Below are positions 19,401 through 27,595 of a DNA stretch of 64,000 bases, one piece after another. The notes beneath the pieces were generated by a model. It saw nothing but the letters and a program-made list of their open reading frames with translations. It did no database searches and was not told the DNA's origin. Made by a program: the position numbers and the translations under genes. Origin of the DNA: Flammeovirga sp. OC4 (GTDB lineage: Bacteria > Bacteroidota > Bacteroidia > Cytophagales > Flammeovirgaceae). Location: NCBI RefSeq assembly GCF_000812565.1, contig NZ_JTAM01000018.1:62001-126000 (forward strand). The letters are read 5' to 3'. Each line of letters begins with the position of its first letter. The first letter of the stretch is position 1.

Positions 19401-20283
19401 TATCACAATACGTGGCTGGTGTAATCACTTGAAAAAGGTCTTGTGCTACATTCAAAGTAACATCAGCTGTTTTTGTGACCGTACAACCATTTTTTTCTCC
19501 CGTTACAGTCACTGTATAGTTATCTCCATTAGTATCATTAAAATTATGATTAACGGTTTCACCATTCTGAAGTGCTGAACCATCTCCAAAATCCCAAGAA
19601 TAAGCAATTCCAGTGGTCGTTTGTGAGTCTACATTAAACTGTTGTGTCAATCGGTCACTGCAACTTTGGGCAAAGACTGGGTCAATCGTGAAATCAAAAT
19701 CTTCAATAATTTCAATGGTTTCCGTTTTTTTGACATCAACAATACAACCATCGACCGTAACACCCTCCATCACGACTTCATACGTTCCTGCTTTTGTAAA
19801 AGTATAACTCCCTCCATCATTGATTTCAGCTCCAAGTGTATTAATCAAGAACCTTAATGAAGCATATTTATCACTTTCTTTTGAAGAAAATTGAACGGTA
19901 GTTCCAATACACCCCTCATAGGCTGATAGCTCAAAGTCGGATGATGTAGGAGTCGCAAGTACTTCTACGCTTACAGTGACGGTTTTCTCCGTCCCTCCCT
20001 CTTCATATATGGCTGATATATCATGAATACCTTCTTTTGAAAATAAATATTTAGGTGGTGCAGGAGGTAATTTATTGCCCTCAATAATCCAATAAAGTGG
20101 TGTAGCTCCTTCTAATCTAAACTCTCCACTCACTCTATCACAAGCTTTTAATTCATCTCCTCCACTTAAATTATAATCCTTATTGTCTTCATCATTTTTA
20201 ACCCAAATTTGCTGCGCTAATGCTTGCCCAGTAAAGAAGGTCGTGATCAAGAATGTTAGTATAGTATATATTTTGTTCATCAT
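13423..20283 (-). CDS. Giant secreted PKD/Ig-repeat protein with T9SS type B C-terminal domain
   Basis: This is a surface protein of 2286 residues. The signal peptide ends in GQALAQ. The body is a chain of beta-sandwich repeats of PKD and Ig-like type, recognisable by recurring FDYGD, WDFGDGS and WSTGETT strands and by many Cys pairs at domain edges. The last 90 or so residues, from FTPTAMTPNGDGLNDEF through IYNRWGEIIFS to the end, are the gliding-motility-associated (CHU_C, type B) C-terminal domain that directs export by the type IX secretion system. The segment at about 16130-14915 is repeated at about 14915-13740 with a 405-residue period. Such proteins act as adhesins or scaffold proteins on the cell surface. 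A PorP/SprF gene ends 16 bp upstream and is probably its export or anchoring partner. No catalytic domain is visible. Confidence 0.93.
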   Translation of the reverse strand: MMNKIYTILTFLITTFFTGQALAQQIWVKNDEDNKDYNLSGGDELKACDRVSGEFRLEGATPLYWIIEGNKLPPAPPKYLFSKEGIHDISAIYEEGGTEKTVTVSVEVLATPTSSDFELSAYEGCIGTTVQFSSKESDKYASLRFLINTLGAEINDGGSYTFTKAGTYEVVMEGVTVDGCIVDVKKTETIEIIEDFDFTIDPVFAQSCSDRLTQQFNVDSQTTTGIAYSWDFGDGSALQNGETVNHNFNDTNGDNYTVTVTGEKNGCTVTKTADVTLNVAQDLFQVITPATYCDTYTLQFRSNLPASLNGQNITWTITEDGVPTTITRQLPSTLNRTFTDGGKNITVEADFGGCNDSETIAIPNLLPTTIAIDTKTEYCEDVYDVNLSILNEADLPSGYTLSWRSGTDIPNNTNPIFTFNDKNAHVIELVATGNGIECVLDQVTVQSQDLLATISSNTPLRGCEGLNSIFTSRVTHFGRVLTDAELQNVKWSVIKEGGATEEFFTNDLNYTFNEHGTYTIQYEVQNLDGCEVDPLVTETVLIGKIITPTFTIDQNPICNDDENYATFTNTTDLVALDIDPDQIQFQWDFGGGWVNAYDGYNGRHRYTNYSPGDYEVLLRAIYNGCESDITSETITIEPPRADFELDIEDECDVNTLAVINNSEGDVNFMTFDWEVTVGGDTYNFTTTNKDKFYLSDKIGVNLTSGSNYVVTLTAKLATCEDIFTDAITPQAKPTVDISSKDLVCKDETITFSPGAGINDGNATFEWTFKKDGIDYVFPDDPITDANPSITFTETGEYEATVKVIFNDGGCEFTETKGGIDVVDLSVSDMTGVNSICLNDTGIPSTQTFSVDTEVLGDLTKIPNFRWRWEVYGDGSVPLLYKSGDDPTAITESIVYDFTAPRNNQNNRYRIYFTAELDSTDGNVCGYTKEIRVRVTAPTIDFGTESDNMSYFFDCDKVVATLDPKLSRAKLQNPQDRDYTLVYLDALGNETEITDYTEDKSESHNVKFIINNLPSGVGKVILSVEDANSCSVSDTLDVDVPSLPFSEADFTPFSTQLVQVGDEYAMACRGSIAFTDNADNTAGNSTPRTDVDGNEITINKWFWIIKSDLDGDTSVETDNGRLDYYFEAGNYEVSLMVEDAQGCTMTTDSKKITVGGVRGDFTISKRIGYAPFSSTFDGTPSYTSVNSGNISYRWFSGDGRSEVVGNTITFLYDSILKEDRRATPGVIFEDEQGCSYPANPQGDIIILRVPERTVGDIQKCITEGETVLNVSDPTFTPINKDTVEYSYTAEVFYQWYVDGVEISPTDGGTSEEVTFSYGKDGNPFTIDPDLEEGRTYIIKSWIEADYVDKIDGTNSLSETVAVRADTFKVIYEPQAIAKLDDFAAICVSDVLTLDGSLSDFGDYSRGNITSYHWEINNWGDTTTTEPIINVQLENAGDYNIKLTVTSDNSCFSTSVEKTLLVNPLPVVAFEVAAVCLGETNAFTNQSIYDGINVNDDPSVIQTVKWYFDYGDPLKEVIVEDISPDYTFDEVGLHKVKLEVYSLSGCLDSVIQEVEIYSLPEIVTSEEQFICIGESIELSASGGVKYLWNNGETTDKILVSPTVDTVYTVQVTNATNCVEYDSVRVNVIPSFNETTTFFEACEGESITLNGELIDYPNTTEDILWSTGETTSSIVVTTSGLYTVSNTVSHTSGKTCTFTKDIEVIFRENPGMLSADTVFCFDKGDLTLTAPAGSNFTYLWDNNQTTQSIQVTKAGIYTVTIVDNSHPTLCATTSSIEVKTPVTVANFVATPVCLGETIFMDASGSTSDYDDLPTEYIWDLGVYGDTITTEPSLHYDFPDHGTHPVQLIVQPIGGCPSEVFSSDVEIHNLVDTKFTVDNICRYDFADFINESTYYGTLISSDNAGIQSVQWDFNYDGTTPNYTSTEISPSHQYTEAGTYDIYLEVTTENGCATHYQASITVHELPEITITEDIYICEGSSTELTVSGGVAYEWLTTSQTTEKINVSPTEDTMYKVKVTNEHGCIAYDSVTVFVIPEIEDEKTEIQICLGEEYTLDGSIGEYEGTVESFVWSTGENTPTIDVSSPGEYIVTNTVRHISGKECTFSRVYTLYVRDNPPEFTTSDTIFCFRTGGEIEITAPGGDNFVYYWEDSGETTQTVKRDDQGTFEVRIIDTTYETECELYTSINVVDLCPPQLFTPTAMTPNGDGLNDEFLIRSRYAINIKLNIYNRWGEIIFSREYKDSSEARQEGNGWDGMYRGKLVPGGVYTYTMDYVSELDGSIHRDANSLTVIR

Positions 20284-20299
20284 CTAATTCTTTAATGTG

Positions 20300-21373
20300 C
20301 TATAAACTTGGTGTAGGGCATTTATCCGTTGGCCCATTACTGTTATTTGATTTCTTTTTCTTCTTTCTATAATTAGGATAAAAATTGAATTGGTAACGAA
20401 AGGATATTTCATGTGAGTTTCCTTCTGACATTCTTAGTCCTCCAATGGGCATATCAAAACTATAACCTAGTATTAATTTCTTTAATTTCACCCCACTCAT
20501 AATTACAATAGCATCATGATTAAATGTACTTGGGTCTTCATTATCTTTTAAAATCAAACCTCTATACCACACTCCAAAGACGATAGGGTGATAATCCAAA
20601 TTGACTCCTGTACTTAATTGATCTTGTTTTCCTTGAGACTGATAATGCATCATAAAACTGACAAACTTATCATCGAAGTTTGCCACGCTTCCATGCCAAC
20701 GGTAGGTAAGGGGAATTCTGTAGCCTGCTTGTAATGAAAAACGTAAGGGTAAATAATCCGTTCCTTGGTTAAATTTGGTAATTGAAGGTTGATTGATATG
20801 ATAAACGGATAATCCAAACCACATATCTTTTCCATAAAAAAGAGTTCCTGCAGAAAAATCTGGATAGATATTAGATTCTCTGTCGACCCTATCTTGAGTA
20901 GGATTACCTGTCTGACCGTCATCATCAATCTGATCTCCAAAGAGTAGTTTATAAAAACCTAAAGAAGATTGCTCAAACCCTATTTGCAAACCAAAGCTTA
21001 AAGTGTAGTCTTTTGACACTTTTACTTTGTAACCTCCAGTGGCATTAAACACCAACCGATCTACAACAGCACCATTTTTCTGCGCCATTATATCCTGTTG
21101 AATTTGTCCACCAACGGATAAGTGTCGGTTTGCTAAAGGAGTATCAAAGCCTCCTATAAAAGTCATGTAGTTGGAGGGGACACCAACCCATTGGTTTCGG
21201 TAATTAATATTTGCCCGACCGTCTCCAGAGGTACCCACCAATGCAGGGTTTAAATACAATGGAGCTGCATAGTATTGGGATAGTTGAGCATCTTGTCCGG
21301 ACACATTATTAGTGGCCAAACAAAAAAGCACGACTAAACAGGTTAGACCATATTGTAAGTAAAGCTTATTCAA
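20300..21373 (-). CDS. PorP/SprF family outer-membrane protein
   Basis: This is an outer-membrane barrel protein of 357 residues with a signal peptide and the diagnostic N-terminal DAQLSQYYAAPLYLNPALVG. SprF-type proteins are needed for secretion or attachment of a cognate T9SS type B cargo in Flavobacterium. The next gene, 16 bp downstream, encodes exactly such a cargo. The order here is SprF first and the giant protein second; in the Flavobacterium sprB locus sprF comes after. The C-terminus is basic and Asn-rich (KKKKSNNSNG). Confidence 0.93.
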   Translation of the reverse strand: MNKLYLQYGLTCLVVLFCLATNNVSGQDAQLSQYYAAPLYLNPALVGTSGDGRANINYRNQWVGVPSNYMTFIGGFDTPLANRHLSVGGQIQQDIMAQKNGAVVDRLVFNATGGYKVKVSKDYTLSFGLQIGFEQSSLGFYKLLFGDQIDDDGQTGNPTQDRVDRESNIYPDFSAGTLFYGKDMWFGLSVYHINQPSITKFNQGTDYLPLRFSLQAGYRIPLTYRWHGSVANFDDKFVSFMMHYQSQGKQDQLSTGVNLDYHPIVFGVWYRGLILKDNEDPSTFNHDAIVIMSGVKLKKLILGYSFDMPIGGLRMSEGNSHEISFRYQFNFYPNYRKKKKKSNNSNGPTDKCPTPSL

Positions 21374-21801
21374 TTTAAAGGAGCGAAAGAAGTTAATCTG
21401 AATCTGAAAAAGTACAATAATTTATTAGCATTATTCAATTATATGATTTGCAATTCCTATTCCTAAAACACTAAAAATCTAAATATCAACATTTTAAAAA
21501 CACAATAATATATGATTACACCTTGTTAGATGAAACACTAAGTTCAAGTCAGAATAAGTAATCATTCCTTTATTTTTGTTGAGACTGGGATGGAATCGTC
21601 AGGAAATAGAGTCCTTTAAATTTTGGGCAAAATAAAACCCCTACAATAAAATTTACTGCAGGGGAGTATTACTTTTTTTAGATATTTTTCAATATCTATG
21701 ATTCTTTACCCAATTTGAAGTTATAAAAATTATATGAATAATAAAAAAAAAATTACTTATCACATTGTACACAACTTCTATAAGGCTGAAAATCAATATT
21801 A
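21374..21801. other. Intergenic region upstream of the SprF gene
   Basis: This stretch of 428 bp is very AT-rich and has no gene. It should hold the promoter of the SprF-giant pair, and it contains the terminator of the cytochrome c synthetase gene at 21638-21664. I see nothing else. Confidence 0.5.
21638..21664 (-). terminator. Intrinsic terminator after ccsBA
   Basis: Arms 21638-21645 and 21657-21664 form a short GC-rich stem (CCCCT with AGGGG). On the minus strand it is followed directly by TTTTATTTT. It lies about 137 bp past the ccsBA stop. Confidence 0.65.
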
Positions 21802-24800
21802 TTATTTTGACTTAATTTTTGTATTACTTTCCCTGAAGTAAGCTGATACTCCAAGAATAATTACCATTGCAACCACATAATACACAAATGCAGGAATTGG
21901 AACTGGGTCCCCAGTAGCATAACTGTGTAAACCTGTAAGGTAGTAATTCACCCCAAAAGAAGTCATTACAATGGAAGAAAAAGCAACCAAACTACTTAAG
22001 TTAAAAATGTATGTCCCTTTTAATGCTGGCACGAGTCTTAAGTGGAGTACTACTGAGTATACAATTACGGAGATTAAAGCCCAAGTTTCTTTTGGATCCC
22101 AACCCCAATAACGTCCCCAAGATTCATTGGCCCAAACACCTCCTAAGAAAGTACCGATAGCCAGCATATATAAACCTATTGTCATCGATAACTCACTGAT
22201 GTAAGTCAGCTCTAAAATAGGATTCTTAAATTTCTTATTCTGGATTACCATAAAGATCAAATTGATAAATCCGAGCAAAGCAGAAAGTGCTAATGGTGCA
22301 TAACTACTTACAATAATTGCCACGTGGATTTTTAACCAATACGATTTCAATACTGGAACTAGGTTAGTGATTTCAGGGTTTAACCAATCCAAGAAACTCA
22401 CGAATAATAATGTACCACCGAAAAGTGATACTAATGGCATAATAAAGTCACTCTTTCTATAGAAGATAAACCCGAACAAGAATAATGACCATGCCACTAG
22501 AATTAGCATTTCATACCCATTCGTCCAAGGTGGGTATTGAGCAATATACCATCTCAGTCCTAAGTTAAAAGTAAAGGCTATAAAAGCGGAGAATCCAATA
22601 CCTATACCGGCTGTATAAGCCAATCGTACTCCTTTATTACTATAGAATACTTTTAATAAAGCAAACACTAATAAGTAAACACCCAATAACCAATAAATAG
22701 GAAATAGGTTATTAAAGATATTCATCTTGTTGTAAGACAACTCCCACTTAATGGCATCATCCGAAAGGTAGATCTTCTCACCCATCACCTTTTGGAAAGT
22801 TCTTACATAATCTAAGTTTGTGTTGACCTCTGACCAATCTCCCGACTCTCTTGCTTTAATGATTTCCATATAATAAACTTTCATTATATTTCTCACAAAA
22901 GCAGAATCTTCGGCAACAAATGGAGATCCTACGAAATTAGCATTGTACCAATTATTGTTGGGATCTTTTGGCGCTGGAAATACTTTTAAATAATTACCCG
23001 ATAAACCTTGAAATAAAATATTAAAACGCTCATCTACTTTAATAACTTCTTTATCTAGTTCTCCTCTTTCGGATGGCTTCTTCTTCTGAGCTTCATCCAC
23101 CATACTTCTTAGTAAGTAGTCACCTTCGTTATTAATTAGATCATCAAATGACACTAAATCAGATGACTTCTTTTGAATGCGAGTAAAAATCGCTCCCCCT
23201 GCATCTTTATCAATTTTAATGATTGGTGCAGTCTGCCAGTAAGCTGGATCAATATGTATCGATAAGAAAACTTGATCACTGTTCATCTTTTCTTCAGAAC
23301 CATCAGGTTTCACTAAAGTATATTTCGATTTACGTGATAATTTTCTCAGGAATTCAGAACTCAAAGTATTGATAGGCTTTAAACGACCATCCATATCTTG
23401 AACCAATAATCTACCAAAGCTCTCTGCATGTTCTTTGTCGATGTATTGTGATCTTGATTTCACTTCTATTCGGTGTTGCTCTAATTCTTCAGCAGTTTGA
23501 GCGAAAGATTTATTGGCTCCAAATCCTAAAAGCATTGCCAGTAAAATGACGAAATTCTTTTGTTGTGCTTTTAGCTTAGACAGTTTACCGCTGACAAGTC
23601 TGAAACGTGATTTCTTTTCAAAGAAGGAGAATAACATACCTAACGTCATAAGTGTGTAACCAATGTAAGTGATAAATGTACCCGGTCTATCTTGATTTAC
23701 CGAAAGGATAGTACCCATTTCATCTTGGTCAAATGAAGACTGGAAGAAACGATATCCTTTATAATCCAATACATTATTCATGAAGATCGTATAAGGAAAA
23801 GTTAAATCACCATCTTGAACAATCACTTCACTCGAATAGGCTGAAGGGTTATCAGAACCAGGGTATTTTTCCATCTCAAAATTATTTAAGAACAATGAGA
23901 AAGGAAGTTCTGTAACTACAGCACCATAAGACAATTCCACATGGTAACCACCAATGTGTACCTCTTTAAACGGTGTGACTACACCTTCTAAGCTGGCAAG
24001 AATCACTTCTTCTGTTTCATTGTTGACCGTTACATCCACAAAAAGTAAATCGGCAGCCTGCGCTTTCATCTTTTTTGTAGTAGCCGAAGAATAACCCAGC
24101 TTCATTCCATCATATATATCTTTGATTACAAACTTCAGCGTCCCCATTGTGTACAGGGCTTGTTGTTGTAATTTTTCTTCTGTTTGAGCAGGAGTTGCAC
24201 CACTTTGTTGACTTGCCATAATAAAATATGACATTCTTTCTGGTGCATGCACTGAATAGTCATTTGAAGTCTCCTTAATATTAATTGCACCTTCTTTATA
24301 ATTATCAAAGGTAACTTCTTGTCCTTGGAGGAACATACTCTTACCTTTTTCAAGGAAAACAGAGTTTCTTCCATCACCTGAACTTGTTACAATCTCGATC
24401 ACGGCATCACTTACTTCACCTTCTACAATTGATTGAACCGCATCAGGTACAAAGGAAGTGGGTTTAATTACAATTTCGTCTTGATTGTTTGTTTGTTCCC
24501 ATTCAAAATCAGGTTGGTGAATTTGAGTGAAAATACTTTTTCTTTTCAACTCTTCATTCAGTCCATTACCATGAATGTGGGCTTGGAAGTATCTTTCGAG
24601 AGAGATAATTTGATTACTGCTGGCCCCTTCGCGAATTCTGATATTTCCTTCATAACCGAAATATCTTGTCACAAAAGCACCTAAAAGGATAATGATAAAA
24701 GCAACATGGAAAGTTAAAACACCTAATTTTTCAACACGTAGCAATTTGTATTTAAAGATGTTCCCAATGAAATTTAATCCTAATAAAGCTTGTACTATTT

Positions 24801-24951
24801 CGAACCAAGTAGCATTGTAGACCATCTCTCTAGCTGCGGGAGTACCAAAATCATTTTCTACAAATGTGGCATAAGCCATGGCAAACCCGTAGATCAATAA
24901 GCAAACTAATGTCAACTTATTGGAGAATAAGAATGTAAATATTTTTCGCAT
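21802..24951 (-). CDS. ccsBA: Fused ResB-CcsA cytochrome c synthetase (System II)
   Basis: This is a single polypeptide joining ResB/CcsB and CcsA, which exports haem and ligates it to CxxCH motifs of c-type cytochromes in the periplasm. The N-terminal third has the ResB helices (LTLVCLLIYGFAMAYATF, VLTFHVAFIIILLGAFVTRYFG). A long periplasmic section follows, broken by two helices near the middle. The C-terminal third is the multi-helix CcsA part with the WWD haem-handling motif WGRYWGWDPKETWAL. I prefer the ATG at 24951, giving 1049 residues starting MRKIFTFLFSN, over an ATG five codons earlier. It follows nrfHA by about 120 bp on the same strand, which makes sense because NrfH and NrfA need nine haems between them. 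Confidence 0.93.
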   Translation of the reverse strand: MRKIFTFLFSNKLTLVCLLIYGFAMAYATFVENDFGTPAAREMVYNATWFEIVQALLGLNFIGNIFKYKLLRVEKLGVLTFHVAFIIILLGAFVTRYFGYEGNIRIREGASSNQIISLERYFQAHIHGNGLNEELKRKSIFTQIHQPDFEWEQTNNQDEIVIKPTSFVPDAVQSIVEGEVSDAVIEIVTSSGDGRNSVFLEKGKSMFLQGQEVTFDNYKEGAINIKETSNDYSVHAPERMSYFIMASQQSGATPAQTEEKLQQQALYTMGTLKFVIKDIYDGMKLGYSSATTKKMKAQAADLLFVDVTVNNETEEVILASLEGVVTPFKEVHIGGYHVELSYGAVVTELPFSLFLNNFEMEKYPGSDNPSAYSSEVIVQDGDLTFPYTIFMNNVLDYKGYRFFQSSFDQDEMGTILSVNQDRPGTFITYIGYTLMTLGMLFSFFEKKSRFRLVSGKLSKLKAQQKNFVILLAMLLGFGANKSFAQTAEELEQHRIEVKSRSQYIDKEHAESFGRLLVQDMDGRLKPINTLSSEFLRKLSRKSKYTLVKPDGSEEKMNSDQVFLSIHIDPAYWQTAPIIKIDKDAGGAIFTRIQKKSSDLVSFDDLINNEGDYLLRSMVDEAQKKKPSERGELDKEVIKVDERFNILFQGLSGNYLKVFPAPKDPNNNWYNANFVGSPFVAEDSAFVRNIMKVYYMEIIKARESGDWSEVNTNLDYVRTFQKVMGEKIYLSDDAIKWELSYNKMNIFNNLFPIYWLLGVYLLVFALLKVFYSNKGVRLAYTAGIGIGFSAFIAFTFNLGLRWYIAQYPPWTNGYEMLILVAWSLFLFGFIFYRKSDFIMPLVSLFGGTLLFVSFLDWLNPEITNLVPVLKSYWLKIHVAIIVSSYAPLALSALLGFINLIFMVIQNKKFKNPILELTYISELSMTIGLYMLAIGTFLGGVWANESWGRYWGWDPKETWALISVIVYSVVLHLRLVPALKGTYIFNLSSLVAFSSIVMTSFGVNYYLTGLHSYATGDPVPIPAFVYYVVAMVIILGVSAYFRESNTKIKSK

Positions 24952-25003
24952 GCTTAAAATTAACACATAGACTATTTTAAGTCTAATATATTGGATAAAA
25001 AAA

Positions 25004-25042
25004 TGCTGTTGTTGAGGAATGTTATACTCCCCTACAACAGCA
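25004..25042 (-). terminator. Terminator between nrfA and ccsBA
   Basis: Arms 25004-25012 and 25034-25042 pair perfectly (9 bp). On the minus strand a run of seven T follows. It would stop or reduce read-through from nrfHA into ccsBA. Confidence 0.75.
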
Positions 25043-25072
25043 CTTTAAGTAAGTTAGTAATATTTTAAAATA

Positions 25073-26575
25073 CTACTTGCTTGATACAGTTTCTACACCG
25101 TAAGCATCTTCACGAGCTTGAGCTTCTTTTAACCATTTAGGAAGAACGTTCTTCTTAAATGTTTCTTTCTCAGCCTCTAATTTCTCCATATCTAAACCGA
25201 TATACTTTTGAGCTTTCGCTTTCGTATCGATATCTGGGTAAGGTACTTCACCTTTGAAACCAAGATCGCTTAATAAACGAGCTAACTTGATACGAGCTTC
25301 TTGTGCTTTGTCAGTACCAGTGTTTACAATTCTACCCACCTCAACTGGTGCGTGGAATGAACCACCGTGTGACGCTACTGCATAATCCCATCTCCATTGT
25401 GCGTGACGGATATCCATTTGGATAGGCTTCATTTGCTCTGGAGTTGCTCCCAAGTCTAACGCTTTTTTCGCTTCAACGTGAGCTCTAACTAATAACTTCT
25501 CTAAACGCTTCGCACCTTCTTTGATTTTTCTTTGGTTTGAATAAACGTTCTCCACCAATTCTTTCTCTTCCTCACGGTGACAAACCTGACAAGAGTTAGC
25601 AGGGTTGGCTAAAGGAGATTGGATATGGTGATCAGTGAACTTCTGTCCACCTTCAGTTTTGTAAGGCATGTGACAGTCCGCACAAGAAACGCCTCTCTTC
25701 GCGTGAATACCTTGCTCATGGATTTCATAACCAGGGTGTTGCGCTTTCAACATTGGAGTTTTTGACATACTGTGAGTCCAGTCAGAGAATTCGATATCAT
25801 CATAGTATTTCTCAGCATCGTCTACAGTTAAACCGTTTTTCCAAGGGAAAGTCAAGTAAGGAACTCCTTTTTGAGGAACGTCTTTGTTGAAGTAGTATTC
25901 AACGTGACACTGTGCACAAACTAAAGATCTCATTTCTTGGTGAGATGCTTTAGAAATATCTTTACCCATAGACTCAAATGCTTCGATCAAAGCAGGTCTA
26001 GAGATTTGTAAAGCCATTGTTTCGTTGTTGTGACAATCTGCACAACCAATAGCGTTGTTGATTTCAGCACCTTTGTCTGCCCATTTACCAGCATAGAACT
26101 CAGCAATACCGATCTCGTTCATTAATCTTGGAACGTCCGGAGATTTACAAGTCCAGCAAGTAGATGGCATTGGACCTGTACCAGGACCAGTAGGACCACC
26201 TGTTCTTAGTGTATTTCTGATATCCTCAACTGCATGTTGGTGACCTCTTGGTTGGTTGTAGTCTTTAGAGAAACCGTAACCGGCCCAAAGTACAACTAAC
26301 TCTGGAGTATCTTCTAATGCATCAGTAAGGATATTACCGTTGCTCATTGTTTTGAAAGTCTCCTCTTCTGTTTTAGTAAATGACTGATATTGACGAGGAT
26401 AATTTTCTCCCCAAAGCTCGTTACGAGGCTCAAATTTTGTAACTTTTACTTTAGGTTGGTAAGCGAATTGTGATTCGCTTTTACGGTCAGCGATGTTACT
26501 CCCTAACATTGCTAAAAGGACCACGACTAAAAGAGTGGCAAAAAATAATAGCCAATTCTTCACTTTAGAACTCAT
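25073..26575 (-). CDS. nrfA: Cytochrome c552 ammonia-forming nitrite reductase, catalytic subunit
   Basis: NrfA reduces nitrite to ammonium with six electrons in the periplasm and can also reduce nitric oxide. All five haem sites are visible: the special Lys-ligated active-site haem C140-x-x-C143-K144, then CxxCH at 178-182, 220-224, 298-302 and 329-333. An N-terminal membrane helix (WLLFFATLLVVVLLAML) serves as signal or anchor. The length of 500 residues is standard. nrfH lies 5 bp upstream, so the two form the usual NrfHA complex, and the cytochrome c synthetase follows. Expression is probably anaerobic: an Fnr-like box lies at 27373-27386. Confidence 0.97.
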   Translation of the reverse strand: MSSKVKNWLLFFATLLVVVLLAMLGSNIADRKSESQFAYQPKVKVTKFEPRNELWGENYPRQYQSFTKTEEETFKTMSNGNILTDALEDTPELVVLWAGYGFSKDYNQPRGHQHAVEDIRNTLRTGGPTGPGTGPMPSTCWTCKSPDVPRLMNEIGIAEFYAGKWADKGAEINNAIGCADCHNNETMALQISRPALIEAFESMGKDISKASHQEMRSLVCAQCHVEYYFNKDVPQKGVPYLTFPWKNGLTVDDAEKYYDDIEFSDWTHSMSKTPMLKAQHPGYEIHEQGIHAKRGVSCADCHMPYKTEGGQKFTDHHIQSPLANPANSCQVCHREEEKELVENVYSNQRKIKEGAKRLEKLLVRAHVEAKKALDLGATPEQMKPIQMDIRHAQWRWDYAVASHGGSFHAPVEVGRIVNTGTDKAQEARIKLARLLSDLGFKGEVPYPDIDTKAKAQKYIGLDMEKLEAEKETFKKNVLPKWLKEAQAREDAYGVETVSSK

Positions 26576-26580
26576 AGAAT

Positions 26581-27174
26581 TTATTTTTTATTATTTAAGG
26601 CGTCTTTCAGCCAGTTTGGTACAACATTTTTCTTAACATTTTGAACTGGTAGTTGCTCAATTCCCAGTCCAACAGAAGATAAACTTCTCACGCGTCCATG
26701 AGGAACTTCACGGTGGCATTCCCAACATGCCCTATCCGTTCTATCATGGAAATTGGAAGGCACCCAAGCGACAGTCTTTGCATCAGTCACTTGATCACCA
26801 TGGCATCGAATACAATTTTGTTGTACTACTTCCCTGCCAGCCTCATGCATAATAATTGCTTGAGGTTCGCCACGAGTTGTGTAAACATAAGAGTGATACA
26901 TGCCATCCTTTGCTTTGAAGTAATATTTGGAAGCAAAACTATCTTGTGGAACATGACAGTCGTTGCACGTAGCTCTTTCACGGTGTGAGCTATGCTTCCA
27001 ACTCTCAAATTGAGGAGTCATCACATGGCAATTGACGCATGTTGTAGGGTCATCTGAGAGGTAAGAATCTACACGAGCTATGTGTGCCGTGTAAAGTGCT
27101 AAACCTACAATTGCCCCTACTAAAACAAAGACGACAGGTTGCCATTGCTTAGGAGGTATTAACTTGTTAAACAT
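26581..27174 (-). CDS. nrfH: NapC/NirT-type tetrahaem quinol dehydrogenase NrfH
   Basis: NrfH is the membrane-anchored electron donor that oxidises menaquinol and passes electrons to NrfA. A single N-terminal helix (VVFVLVGAIVGLALYTAHIA) is followed by four haem motifs, C46-C49-H50, C70-C73-H74, C121-C124-H125 and C150-C153-H154. The length of 197 residues suits the family. It is the first gene of the nrfHA pair, and its upstream region is shared with a divergent thioredoxin-like gene. Confidence 0.96.
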   Translation of the reverse strand: MFNKLIPPKQWQPVVFVLVGAIVGLALYTAHIARVDSYLSDDPTTCVNCHVMTPQFESWKHSSHRERATCNDCHVPQDSFASKYYFKAKDGMYHSYVYTTRGEPQAIIMHEAGREVVQQNCIRCHGDQVTDAKTVAWVPSNFHDRTDRACWECHREVPHGRVRSLSSVGLGIEQLPVQNVKKNVVPNWLKDALNNKK

Positions 27175-27372
27175 AAAAGATAATTCTCTTCATTATTTGT
27201 ATTGAATACTTACAGTAGCATTTTATCTTATCTACAGAACAAATATGAATAATCCTTTTCAGTATTGGTAGATTTAAAATCATCTTTTCCTAATATAGAA
27301 TGATTCTAAAATAACACCTTGCAAAAGATGTCTAAAGTCTTGATTTTATATGACTTACGACTTCTTTTTTAG

Positions 27373-27386
27373 GTGATCTACATCAT
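27373..27386. promoter_or_regulatory. Crp/Fnr-family binding site (Fnr-like box)
   Basis: GTGAT-CTAC-ATCAT matches the Fnr consensus TTGAT-N4-ATCAA at 8 of 10 specified positions, with a perfect TGAT...ATCA core. It lies about 200 bp from both divergent starts, nrfH and the thioredoxin-like gene. Nrf genes are classic targets of this regulator family. The only other copy of this core I found is at 48285-48298. Confidence 0.6.
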
Positions 27387-27406
27387 CTTTTAAAGTATTA
27401 GTAAAT

Positions 27407-27422
27407 GGTGTTATTTAACACC
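27407..27422. promoter_or_regulatory. Short perfect palindrome upstream of nrfH and the thioredoxin-like gene
   Basis: GGTGTTA and TAACACC flank a 2-bp centre. A further AACACC half-site occurs near 27315. It lies 20 bp from the Fnr-like box and has no T-run, so an operator for a second regulator is more likely than a terminator. The regulator is unknown. Confidence 0.4.
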
Positions 27423-27595
27423 TATAATAATAGAGGTATATTTACACTTATTCACTAAAAAATACAATTTAAAAAATGAGTTCGCAGAGAGATATAAAAA
27501 CTCATATTTATCCCTTATATTTGTTTCAACAGATGTGACTATGGCTTTAAATTTATCAATCATTTTTGCTTAGCACATACATTTAAATTGAACAA

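Larger units (their letters stand above)
27175..27595. other. Divergent regulatory region of nrfHA and the thioredoxin-like gene
   Basis: This region of 421 bp without a gene must hold promoters for both directions. It contains an Fnr-like box (27373-27386) and a 7-bp-arm palindrome (27407-27422), described separately. The remainder is AT-rich and unremarkable. Confidence 0.6.

Noticed and set aside
13423-20283. Many short open frames on the opposite strand of the giant gene
   Set aside because: They lie in antisense to conserved PKD domains, lack start context and give low-complexity peptides. They are shadows.
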